From Azolla caroliniana (Eukaryota > Polypodiophyta): a stretch of 64,000 bases of DNA. A program made the translations under genes and the position numbers. Of this stretch, positions 44,841-54,155 are shown piece by piece (position 1 is the stretch's first letter; each line of letters starts with the position of its first letter). The DNA lies in assembly GCA_043228905.1 (NCBI GenBank), contig JBHGNT010000004.1:24428001-24492000 (forward strand), read 5' to 3'. The notes below the pieces were generated by a model. That model saw only the letters and a program-made list of their open reading frames with translations, searched no databases and was not told the origin of the DNA.

Positions 44841-46995
44841 CTAAAAATCCTCTCGGTTCTCGCCACCGAGGGACTCGCGGTTTCGCTCGTGGTTTGGTCG
44901 CACCGTTAGGAATTGGACCGAATGACGCCCGTCCTGACTCTTGACCCTCGCGTAAGCCGACCCGTTGTCTAGCACCTTGGTCTCCATCCGCGCTGCCGTA
45001 ATGTACGGTTCTCCCAGTATGACCGGGTGTGAGGACGTCTCCTGCACAAAGAAGTGCTGATCTATCTCGACGTCGCCGATCTTGACTCGCACGTTTGGGC
45101 AGGCCCCGTGTAGTTCCTCGGTGGCACGAGTCGCCGCCTGTATCTTCCACCCGTGCTTGGTGTTGATCGACCATTTCCCCTTCTTGTAGAAGTCCATGGA
45201 CATCAGGTTTATTTCCGAACCGTGGTCCACCAGCGCCACCACCGGTTCCTGAACATCTCCGATCTTCACCAGGGTTTCCGTGGTCGCTCGGGCCCAGTGT
45301 GGCCTCAAGTAGTGGCTCTCCGCCCACTCGTCTTCCATCGCCATTTCCTCCATGTGCGTCGCCCGCACCTCCACCGGCCTTTCCGGTTCTGTCTCCGTCG
45401 ACAGCCTCTTCCTCTTCACCAAGTCTACGATGGAGTCGTGGAACTCCTTCTTGGCGATTCCGAGCACCTCCCACAACGACAGTTCCACCTTGCTGTCGAG
45501 GATTCGTTCTTCGAGGACCTTTCGTAGGTCCGTGGTCCTTTCGATCTCCGTGCCCAACCGGTATCCGCCCTTCTTGTGGTTATCCCGGGCACTGGTCTCA
45601 CCGGCCTCGTTCTGTTTCGGCCTGAATCGGGTTTCGTATCTCTGTGAGGGTCCAGCCCCTCCGGTTTTACCTACCCATTTGTCTTCAACCAGAGCCTCGT
45701 AGTTCTGGCAAGCTGCTTCGACGAAACCCACCTTTTCTCCGACCGGGTCACTCCACCCAGTTACCTCCTGGACCCGCTTCTCCGCGCGGTCCGCCTCGTC
45801 TTTCTTTAGTCGGGCACCGGCGAGGCCTTCCAGCACCGTCGGCCAGAACCCGACTTTGCTCCCCTTCTGGGCCTCGCTGCCACCGGACCCGAATACCGGC
45901 TGACGCCGAGTAGTGGACGGTCTCCGCGTGCCGGGCCGCCGCCTCTTCCATCAACCTTTTCATTCCTCCTCGCCCGTCGTTTCGGTTCAGCGCCCTCCAG
46001 GTATCGCTGGCGTGCACCCGACCTTCCCACAGGTATACTACCCGGTTTCTCAAAGCCTCCGCAAAGTCCCCGCAGTCTTTCCGGATGTGGCCGACCTCGT
46101 CGCACCACATGCACCTATTTCCTGCCGGAGGCTGTCGGTCACGAGCCTGTTCGCCACCTTCCCTCCGAGCCTGGGCGATCTGGAGATCCTTTACCGCCCG
46201 TGTCAACTCCTCCAAAGTTGTCCCCCCGGACGAGCCTCTGACCACGCCGGTCGAAGCCGAACCGGTTTCGAGCCACTCCCGGGTCTCTTCCCGTCGTGCT
46301 TGCGGTATCGGTTCGAGCTTCCTTGCTGCGACAGGACCCGCCCCGGTCACCCCTGTATCAGCCCACTCCCACCTTTTGTCAAAACGACCACAGACTCTTT
46401 TTACCACGGCCCAGTCGGCCATCAGCCCGTCTTCGGTTTCCAGTAAGGAGCCCACTTGCTCCCGATCCCGTGCGTCAACCGATTTGACAAACAGTAGGAC
46501 ACGACTTGTGTCTAGAACGGTCCGATCGAGCGCCGAAAGGCGCGCAAAGCGTTCCTGAAACTCCCAGAGGAGTACCGACGCATTTCTTCCTTTGTTGGGG
46601 GACTCCACCCACTCCATGAAGCCCCAGTTCGAAAGTCGAAGCGCGTCATCCAGCCCGTATTTCTCTAGGAGCCGTCCTTCGAACTCCTCCCAGGTCCGGC
46701 TCTCCGCCCGGACCTCGAGCACCTCCGCATGGATGCCCGGCATCGCCACTCGAGGGAATCCGGCAAGACGCCTCTCTTCTGGAATATCCCTCATCAACAT
46801 CTCCGCCCGGTAGGACGCCAAATAACTCGTGGCATCCTTTCCACTGAACCGGCTGATCGTATCGACGATCGCCTCAATAGCCCTGTCAAGGGCACCGGTG
46901 CCCTCGCGCGCGCTCACTATCCGGTCCACGGCCGAAGCCATGGCCTCTGCAAGATCCGACCCCCTCATCTTCTGCTCCTCTGCCGCCTTGTTCAC
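44841..46995 (-). pseudogene. Gypsy-B gag-protease, broken by one frameshift
   Basis: Gag starts at 46995. Its 415-codon ORF (to 45748) carries the CCHC knuckle CMWCDEVGHIRKDC. Comparison with Gypsy-A shows a one-base shift near 45885-45905, where the homologous sequence after SASAGIR moves to the next frame. The second ORF (45836-44841) then carries the linker (VLGIAKKEFHDSI) and protease with ALVDHGSEINLM. The protease ends in an overlap with the pol frame at a T-run, as in Gypsy-A. Confidence 0.88.
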
Positions 46996-47010
46996 ATCGG
47001 GTTCACCAAA
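46991..47010 (-). other. Gypsy-B primer binding site, tRNA not identified
   Basis: On the minus strand TGGTGAACCCGATGTGAA, the Gypsy-A site with one transition. Same position relative to the LTR. Confidence 0.6.
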
Positions 47011-47012
47011 TA

Positions 47013-47662
47013 TGTCGCGTTGCTACGCGCGTGCGTGGAGAAACGAGGCGGGACCACCGGGGTCTTGAACCGAAGAGCAGGTGATAGGAGGGGAAAGAGA
47101 AAGAGAGAGACGACCGGTTATGTATGAGCAAAGAAACACAGGGGCACGGCCCGTCAATGCAAAAAACACGAATGGACACAGAGACAGAGAGACACGAATG
47201 TTTGTATATTAACAAATGACACAAAACAACAGAGCACGCGAGCGGTTACAACCAAACAGGCCGGCGAACAGATGCTGATGCCTGTTCGTCTACGCACGAA
47301 AGGGGATAGGATGGAGGTGCTGCCGGAAGCACACGGGCGTTCCTCGAAGCAGCGCGAGCCTCCCGAAATCCTGCAGAGAAGAGCGACGGAGAATGAACAG
47401 AGGAGAAGCGTTCGGTTACAGTTCGACAACACTTCGTCCTCCTCAATGCGCGATCCCTTCTCCCCCGCGTCTCCCTCTCTTTTATAGCTTCAGGAAGGGA
47501 GCCGTCTCCCTCCTTTACTTCCTACCTACCGAATCTAACTACCCCCGGATATGCCTATGTACCTAATTCCCTATTATATACATTAAAGGGCGCGCATGCG
47601 TGAAGAGCTGGTTCACGCGTGCTATGCACCGATTGCGCTAAGGGACGGTTTTCTTCACAACA
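47013..47662 (-). repeat. Gypsy-B 5' LTR
   Basis: 650 bp, ends TGTCGCG and CACAACA (the partner has CACGACA). The primer site lies just inside, at 46991-47010. Confidence 0.93.
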
Positions 47663-48100
47663 TCAGACTATGCTGGTCACGCAGACTGCAGGAAGTCTAC
47701 TTCTGGGTATGTGTTTACTTTCACAGGAGGAGCGGTCTCTTGGATCTCCAGACTACAGAAGTGTGTTGCATTGTCTACTACAGAGGTAGAGTATGTTGCT
47801 GCCACTGAGGCATGCAAAGAGGCTTTATGGCTTTAATATCTAGTGAGAGATCTTGGCATTACAGAGTTACCTATTCTTCATTGTGACAGCCAGAGTGCTA
47901 TCATGCTAGCTCGAAATCCCGTCTTTCATGCAAAGACGAAGCACATAGAGGTGAAGTATCACTTCATCAGAGATGTACTTGACAACAAGAGCATTGAGCT
48001 TGTCAAAGTACATACAAATAATAATCCTGCAGATCTTCTTACGAAGGGTCTTCCAGTTGAGCAATTTGCTCATTGCCGACAGATGATGGGAGTTGGATAG
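47663..48100 (+). pseudogene. Copia-2 pol, last part: RNase H
   Basis: RNase H resumes after Gypsy-B with [29 protein letters not shown], a stop near 47834 (in place of Trp), the CDSQSA core (about 47884) and AKTKHIEVKYHFIRD. The natural end is GVG then TAG at 48098-48100. Confidence 0.9.
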
Positions 48101-48187
48101 ATGTATGTATGTAGTTCAGCTTTGTACATACTTGGACTTAGTTGACTTTTTTTTTGTTTTTTGTTTTTCTCAGGGCACATTGCCTTT

Positions 48188-48198
48188 AGGTGGGAGAT
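48188..48198 (+). other. Copia-2 polypurine tract
   Basis: AGGTGGGAGAT directly before the 3' LTR. Confidence 0.8.
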
Positions 48199-48406
48199 TG
48201 TTGGGAATAAAGGGCCATCGTGCCTTTTATTAGTGCACGAGTGTGAACGCACTCGTAACACACTTTTGAGTTGTATATACATAATATCTAAAAACCAAAA
48301 AAGAGGTACACTCTTTTGTACCCAAGACAATGTGCATCTCGTTCTCTCACTCGGACTCTCTCCCTCTCTGTTTTTGACCTAAACCCTAATCCTCGTGCTG
48401 CCTTCA
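48199..48406 (+). repeat. Copia-2 3' LTR
   Basis: 208 bp. It is preceded by the purine tract AGGTGGGAGAT and followed by the GGCTA duplication. Confidence 0.92.
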
Positions 48407-50175
48407 GGCTAACAATAAAATCCATTGATATACTTTCCCACTTATTATTGGGAATGTCCAAGGGATGTAAGTCATGCGGTTTTAAGTCGCTCGGCTTTGT
48501 TAACTTGACACTGGTGACATTTAGTCACATAGCTATGTATGTTTGGATGCATCTTAGCCTAATAGAATTGAGTGGAGGTGAGAAAGAGTGTACGATGTAT
48601 TCCAGGGTGTCCTGCTGAGGGTGCATCATGGCATTAAGAAAGAATTCTCTTTTTGACCACATGCAAATTTGGAACACAAACCTTCCCACTATGGTAGAGT
48701 AGATCGTTAGGAATGTGGAAGTATTCCTTCGAGGATGTGGTGGTGTTTGTTCCAGACTCAACTTTTGCCTAGTATTTCGCAAAATAATTGTCATCAGGAT
48801 ACTTTCCTTGAAGGTGATCATAAAGATTTGATGTTATTTCAGTGAAGCTAAGCATGTTAACTTCACGGATGTGACTTAGTGCATTAGCGAAAGTGTTCAT
48901 GGAACCTTTACGATATCTTATGGAAAAATCAAAGTCCTAAATGAGATCTGCTCATCGTGCCTTATGACCTTTAAGGTCTTGTTGGTCACAAAATTATTTC
49001 AAGGACTCGTGGTCCGTAGTTACCATAAAACGATTTCCATAAAGATGCCATGTCTTGAGCACATGAATAACTACAAATAATTCCTTTTCTTGCACGGTAT
49101 ACAGACATTGAGCAGAATCAAGTTTCTTACTCTTAAATGATATTGGTTTTCCATCTTGATATAGGATGACACCTATAACATAATCACTTGCGTCAAATTC
49201 AATTTTAAAAGGTTTTGAAGGATCTGGTAAAAGAAGCGAAGGAGCCTAGCACACTAGGTCCTAGAGTTCCTTAAAGGCGAGGTCTAGTGTAGCATTCCAC
49301 ACAATAGGTTTTGTAGACTTACACATTTGACCTTTGAGAAGATTGGTAAACGTTGTCATCAATTGGGAGTAATTACAAAGAGATTTTTGCAAAAACTCAA
49401 AAAAAATCAAGGAATGATTGAACTTCTCGATTATTCCAAAGAGTGGGCCAAAGTTTGACTTTCTCGATGTGAGAAGGACCAATTTCAACTCCTCGTTCGG
49501 TTATGAGATGTTGAAGATAAGTAATTGATTTCTTAAAGAACTGACATTTTGAGATCTTCGCGTACAATAGTTTGTAAAACAAAGCGGACATGTTTAGCAT
49601 GTTCTTCTAATGTACAACTATAAACTAGAATATCATCCAAGAAAATGACGACAAATTTTGCAAGTTGTTCTTGGAAAATGTCATTCATTTTGTTGTTGAA
49701 ATGTGGACGGAGCAAATTTGGTCAAACCGAAAGGCATGAACAAAAACTCATAATGCCCATAGCCCGTACGAAGATCAAGTTTCGTAAAATACTGAGCTCC
49801 CTAGAGACGGTCAATTAGATCGTCAGCCTGGGGCAATGGATATGAATTCTTGATCGTCGCTTTATTCAAGCGTCGGTAATTAATACACATACGCCATGTG
49901 CCCTCTTTCTTTTATACCAAGAGAACAGGTGCACCCCATGGAGATTTACTATAACGTATATAACCCATTCATAAATAGTCATTGAGTTGCTTAGATACCT
50001 CATCCTCTTCGGATCAACTTAAGCGATAAGGAGGTATACTTATTGGTGCAACACCAGGTACAATATCTATACGATGGTTTATATTATGTTTAGGAGGTAA
50101 CCCATGTGGTAGTCCACACGGAAAAACATCACAAAAATCATTTAAGATTTCATCAAGTTGTTGATGTTCAAAATA
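48407..50175 (-). pseudogene. Gypsy-C reverse transcriptase, RNase H and integrase zinc region
   Basis: On the minus strand from 50175 downward: the pre-RT linker (DFCDVFPCGLPHGLPP), RT with PWGAPVLLV and a catalytic FLDDILVYS at about 49640, RNase H with VTTDHESLK and a YRKGSMNT segment near 48900-49040, and the H...CxxC integrase zinc region near 48490-48620 (HDAPSAGHPGIHR). There are several stops (for example TGG to TAG near 48770) and frameshifts. Confidence 0.85.
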
Positions 50176-50180
50176 TGATA

Positions 50181-50789
50181 AACACGTTCGACTTCACAAG
50201 GAAGGTTCGCGCATTCCAATTATAGATTCTTTCTATAATCTTGCTATTTTAGGCAATTTTCATAAACTTGATACATCATTATCACATGTTTTAAATAACA
50301 TGTAAAATTTGCTATTTTTTTCATATTCGACAAGTTTCAAAATGATAATTTCTAAAATTGAATAGTTTTTCAATAAATGTTTAAATGTTGATGGTCTACA
50401 GATATGAAATGTAGTTAACTTAAAGAAAATCACAATGGTTAACTCAAGGCACAAGTTAAGATTAATGGTTTCACCATCTTGGGGAGATGTAGGTTCCATA
50501 AGTGGAATTTACATCTATTTTTAGACTTGAAAATGTTTTAAGTATAAGAGGTAACATTGTTACAATCCTTAATGTTATCATCTATACATTTATTGCTCAT
50601 TAATATCCATAAATTCACAACTCAAGAAATGTATACAATATTCATAAACTATTTTGATAAATCCATCACTCCTAAAATGTAAACGATATTCATAAACTGT
50701 CAAAACTGCCAAACTTAGATTTAAACATTAATATATCAATTTGAACATATCACATAGTTATCAAGGTATCCAAAATGCTCTCCTTTTCT
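50181..50789. other. AT-rich spacer with a motif shared with 56905-56940
   Basis: Begins near TTCACAAGGAAGGTTCGCGC (50193-50212), which resembles TTCACAAGTGGAAGGATCAC at 56912-56931. Weak similarity appears to continue for 100-150 bp in AT-rich sequence. No gene seen. Confidence 0.4.
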
Positions 50790-51039
50790 TCATTTTAAGA
50801 ACTCCCCTACAAAATTTGTGAAGTAAATGGCATTTGCAAGGTTCAATTACCATCAACACAATTATTAATGGTTTTTCGTTAATCAAGGAAGCACATGTTC
50901 ACCATAAGGTATGTTGTGCAACATACTTCTTTACAAGATCGATATGTATATATTTTACTTTTGTAAAAACAAAGATTTTAGTACAATTCGAGTGAATGTA
51001 AACCCTAAACCTCTTTTATTTGAAAAAAAAGAAGATTTC

Positions 51040-51342
51040 TAAACATGAACTCCATACATTGTATCGAGTTGATGTAAAAAACAGAGTTTTCATCACAATT
51101 CCATACAATGTATCAAATTCATGTTCAAAGTTTTTTTTCCCAGATTTAAAAATAAATAAATAAAAGAAATCGAGTTTCAGTTCATGAAAAAACCAGATTT
51201 TTCACCACAATTCAATACAATGTATCGAGTTCATGTTTAAAGTAATTTTTTTTAATTGTTTTCAAATTGTTTCAATTTGTTTATTATTTTTTGGAAAAAA
51301 AAACCTTCAACATGAATTCGATACATTGTATCGACTTGTGAT
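51040..51342. repeat. Palindromic GATAC/GTATC motif array, left arm
   Basis: Four copies of a palindrome with core ATACATTGTAT or ATACAATGTAT flanked by GAACTC/GAGTTC-like arms and CATG ends, separated by AT-rich spacer and spaced roughly 70-85 bp. Confidence 0.75.
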
Positions 51343-52370
51343 TAACAATCGGCAATGGTTCCGTTCGGTTCGAGAGGGCCAAAACCGAACCGTTTACAAT
51401 TTCTGAAACCTGAACCGAACCACGAAACCATTAAACCGAACCATTTTTTTTTTCAAACCGTTAAGCCACTAAATCGGTAAAATCGTGGTTTCGTGGTTGG
51501 GTTTCGGTATTCACCTTAGGTCAAAATTAAAATTTTTAAAATTTTAAAATTTTGAGAATTTTCCAAAATGTGAGAACAAGGCGTGAAAATAAAAAAGTTT
51601 ATTAAAAACAATTTTAAATTTTTTAAAAATTGTTTAAAAAAGAAAGAAATAAAAAAACCGTTAAACTGTTGTCGCGGTATTCCGCGAGTATGTGTAAGAT
51701 CTTAGGCGGGACCACGGGGGTCTTGGACTAGGGAGTAGAGGGGGAATGGAAGCTTCACTCGAGAGGAGAGGAGAAAGATTAGGACATGAACATAGAATGG
51801 ATGGAACAAGAAGATAGATGGAGAAAGAAACACAACAAGTTATATTAAGGCTCCGTGAACGATTACAACCATGGCCGCATAGGCCGCACCAAAACGACTA
51901 CAAGAAAACCCTAACTGGATAAGTAAAGTAAAGAAGATGATGAAGAAGAAACCCTAAGCAAAACCCTAAACCCGAAATGGTATGAAGAAGAAGAATAGTA
52001 AAACCCTAAACGAAACCCTAAAACCGAAATAGAAACCCTCGACCTAAGTGGTATACCCTTCTCACTCAAAATAGGCAACCCCTTCACAAGAGACCCCTCC
52101 CTTCCTTTTATAGCCCAAGGAGGGAGAAACGTTACAATGTGGGATGAATTCTCCCCCTTATTCTATACACTATTTTCCTACTATACATGTGCACATGTTG
52201 CACCCTTCCGACTTGCCCATTCCATCCCAGTTTCACACCAAAGTCGGAAATCTTCACGACACCATTTAAACCGCGGTTTTTGGCTGTTGAAACCGAATTG
52301 AACCAGTGAAACCCTTAAACCACGGTTTCATGGTTCGGTTCGGTTCAAACTGAACCGTTTGCCGATTGTT
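51343..52370. mobile_element. MITE-like element with 12-bp TIRs and 9-bp target duplication
   Basis: Ends AACAATCGGCAA (51344-51355) and TTGCCGATTGTT (52359-52370) are inverted repeats, with further imperfect GGTTCGGTTC symmetry inside. ACTTGTGAT flanks both sides (51334-51342 and 52371-52379). A 9-bp duplication suggests Mutator-like mobilisation; 8 bp plus a chance match (hAT) is possible. It carries no transposase and contains a solo LTR. Confidence 0.8.
51670..52261. mobile_element. Solo LTR related to the Gypsy-A/B group
   Basis: 592 bp, TGTCGCGG...TTCACGACA, with the segment GGCGGGACCACGGGGGTCTT close to the Gypsy-B LTR. It also contains GA-rich and AAACCCTAA-rich stretches and TTTTATAGCCC. 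Flanks do not show a clean duplication. No internal retrotransposon sequence. By the shared ends it is probably minus-oriented like its relatives. Confidence 0.75.
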
Positions 52371-52990
52371 ACTTGTGATGAAAACTCTGGTTTTCTCATC
52401 ACTTAAAATTTAATAAAGAAAACAACCCAAAATAAATGGAAAAAAATCACAATTGTTTTTAAAAAACCCAAAAAGAAAACTTTAAACATGAACTCGATAT
52501 ATCAAGTTGCTGTTGAAAACCCTGTTTTCCAACACGAACTCGATATAATGTATTGAGTTCATGTTTAAAGTTTTTTTTTTTTGGGTTTATTTAAAAAACA
52601 AATTTGATTATTTATTTATTTATTTTGGGTCTTTTTGTTTTTAAAATAAATAAATAAATTTGAAGTGATGAAAAAACCAGAGTTTTCATCACAAGTCGAT
52701 ACAATGTATCAAATTGATGTTTAAAGTTTTATTTTTTCAAAAATAAAAAATAAAGAAATTGAAACAAATTTACTTTAAACAGGAACTTGATACATTGTAT
52801 TGAATTGTGGTGAAAAATTTGGTTTTTTCATCAACTCAAGCCTGATTTTTTTATTTTTTAAATCTTGGGAAAAAAACATTGAACATGAATTTGATACATT
52901 GTATGGAATTGCAAGGAAAATCTTGTTTTTTACATCAACTCGATACAAGGTATGGAGTTCATGTTTAGAAATCTTCTGTTTTTTCAAATG
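52371..52990. repeat. Palindromic GATAC/GTATC motif array, right arm
   Basis: Six degenerate copies of the same palindrome. They alternate with a second palindrome of the form GTGATGA ... TCATCAC. Same family as the array at 61625-62160. Confidence 0.75.
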
Positions 52991-53120
52991 AAAGAGGTTT
53001 AGGGTTTACATGAACTCGAATTGTACTAAAATCTCCATTTTTACAAGAGAAAAAAATGCATATCAATACTGCAAAGAAGTATGTTGCACAATAAGACACC
53101 TTATGGTGAACATGTGCTTC

Positions 53121-53429
53121 AACGGCTACAACCGACTCCTTATCACAGGTTGCACTTACGTACTACTATGCTTACGTATCCGAGACACAAACACTGAATT
53201 AGTCGTAGCTATACACAGAAACTCAGAGAAGATAGTATTTTATTATCAGGCGTTCTTTTACATTTCCCAAAAATTACACGCACCTCCTTAGGAGGTTTTC
53301 TGCCCTTTATATATGCAGGGTCTAATTAGTCGTTCACGCTTCCCGCGTGAACCGTTACATACGTTACGCTTATATATTTTCTTATTCCTACGCTTTTGGC
53401 CGTCGGTTACTATTCCGGCGGACAACATT
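53121..53429 (-). mobile_element. Probable small solo LTR
   Basis: About 310 bp interrupting the right arm of the inverted repeat, as shown by comparison with the uninterrupted left arm. On the minus strand it starts TGTTGTCCGCC, has a TATA box (CATATATAAAGGGC near 53313) and an AATAAAA signal downstream. The target duplication is not clear, so boundaries are good to a few bases only. Confidence 0.5.
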
Positions 53430-53699
53430 GATGAACAAAAATCCATTAATAATTGTGTTGATGGTAATTGAACATTGCAAATGCCATTTACGTGGTCCAT
53501 AAAATATTCTCGTGGTTCTTAATCACCACTTCAAGCAGTTAATGTTGATCTTCATAGTTTGGTTCATCTACAACAGAGAAACATTTATGTGGAACTAAGG
53601 ATGACAACATGACAACATTTATGTGGAAACTTGCAAGAACTCAAGGTGGGGATTTTAATAGCTACAGATGTAGATGGCCATGACCTAAGGCACCAATTC

Positions 53700-54155
53700 T
53701 GTTAGAGACATACACTAATGTAAGCATTAGATAAGGATAGAATATAGATGAATAGATAAAAAGGAGAGAGAGAAAGAAGGGTGCCGATCCACCCGACCAC
53801 CCCCGAGCGAAGGGATCAAGACGGACTCGAGCCTCGATCGGCGTCCCATACCACCGCCGTGGCGTCGAGTCGTACTTGGTGCTGGCGCCGTCGCTACAAG
53901 AGTTGATCAACCACAAGACAGAGTCTCGACGTAGTCAACCAGATCCCGAAATGAGGGTAGCTAGGCCTCTATTTATAGCGATACCCAAGGCCCCCAACCA
54001 TGTTCACACTTGGCCTAATGGGTTGTCTCAATCCCGAGGATTTAAAAGTAATCCTCCCTTTTTTACACTCTCGTTTAACCCTTACACTTATCCACGTGTA
54101 TAGAATATTACGGTAAATTCTCACCATGGGATATTATATGGTCATGCCCGTAACA
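53700..54155 (-). repeat. Gypsy-D 3' LTR
   Basis: 456 bp, homologous to 34309-34763, with a purine tract (AAAGAGGGGGAGTA on the minus strand) on its right edge. Confidence 0.88.

Larger units (their letters stand above)
40624..47662 (-). mobile_element. Gypsy-B: GC-rich Ty3-gypsy relative of Gypsy-A, nested in Copia-2
   Basis: 7.0 kb, LTRs of exactly 650 bp each. The protein architecture matches Gypsy-A throughout, including the DHG protease motif and primer site, but coding DNA is markedly GC-rich where Gypsy-A is AT-rich. Flanks are ATGCGG on the left and TCAGAC on the right, so no clean target duplication is visible even though the interrupted RNase H reads across. One stop and one frameshift separate its ORFs. 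Confidence 0.93.
35819..48406 (+). mobile_element. Copia-2: complete Ty1-copia element with two internal insertions
   Basis: LTRs at 35819-36012 (194 bp) and 48199-48406 (208 bp), TGTTGGGAA...CTTCA. Perfect target duplication GGCTA (35814-35818 and 48407-48411). The primer site TGGTATTAGAGCC (36016-36028) matches initiator tRNA-Met with one C to T change. A solo LTR (39457-40159, TSD AAGCC) sits in RT and Gypsy-B (40624-47662) in RNase H. Stripped of these, the element is about 4.8 kb. Stops, a frameshift and a mutated integrase catalytic site make it inactive. Confidence 0.94.
34309..50180 (-). mobile_element. Gypsy-C: chromodomain Ty3-gypsy element, truncated, interrupted by Copia-2
   Basis: The 3' LTR (34309-34763) and pol from the chromodomain back to the start of RT are present on the minus strand. 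Copia-2 (35819-48406) is inserted in the integrase region with a perfect GGCTA duplication. Protease, gag and the 5' LTR are missing: homology stops at about 50180 near the upstream edge of RT. The same family occurs uninterrupted at 53700-55943 (Gypsy-D), which confirms the site of the Copia-2 insertion. The element has many stops and is dead. Confidence 0.9.
50790..53530. repeat. Large imperfect inverted repeat (foldback-like) with palindromic motifs
   Basis: The sequence GTAAATGGCATTTGCAA near 50825 recurs inverted near 53490. The match continues inward through CCATCAACACAATTATTAAT, GCACATGTTCACCATAAGG, the CCCTAAACCTCTTT segment and the palindromic TACATTGTATCGAGTT motifs. The arms are about 550 and 850 bp once insertions are removed. 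Two later insertions are a MITE-like element (51343-52370) and an LTR-like piece (about 53121-53429). No ORF of substance is present. Confidence 0.75.

Noticed and set aside
44841-44870. Classical -1 slippery heptamer at the Gypsy-B protease-pol overlap
   Set aside because: The T-run is not in the phase needed for an X XXY YYZ heptamer in the protease frame, and Gypsy-A has a different phase.
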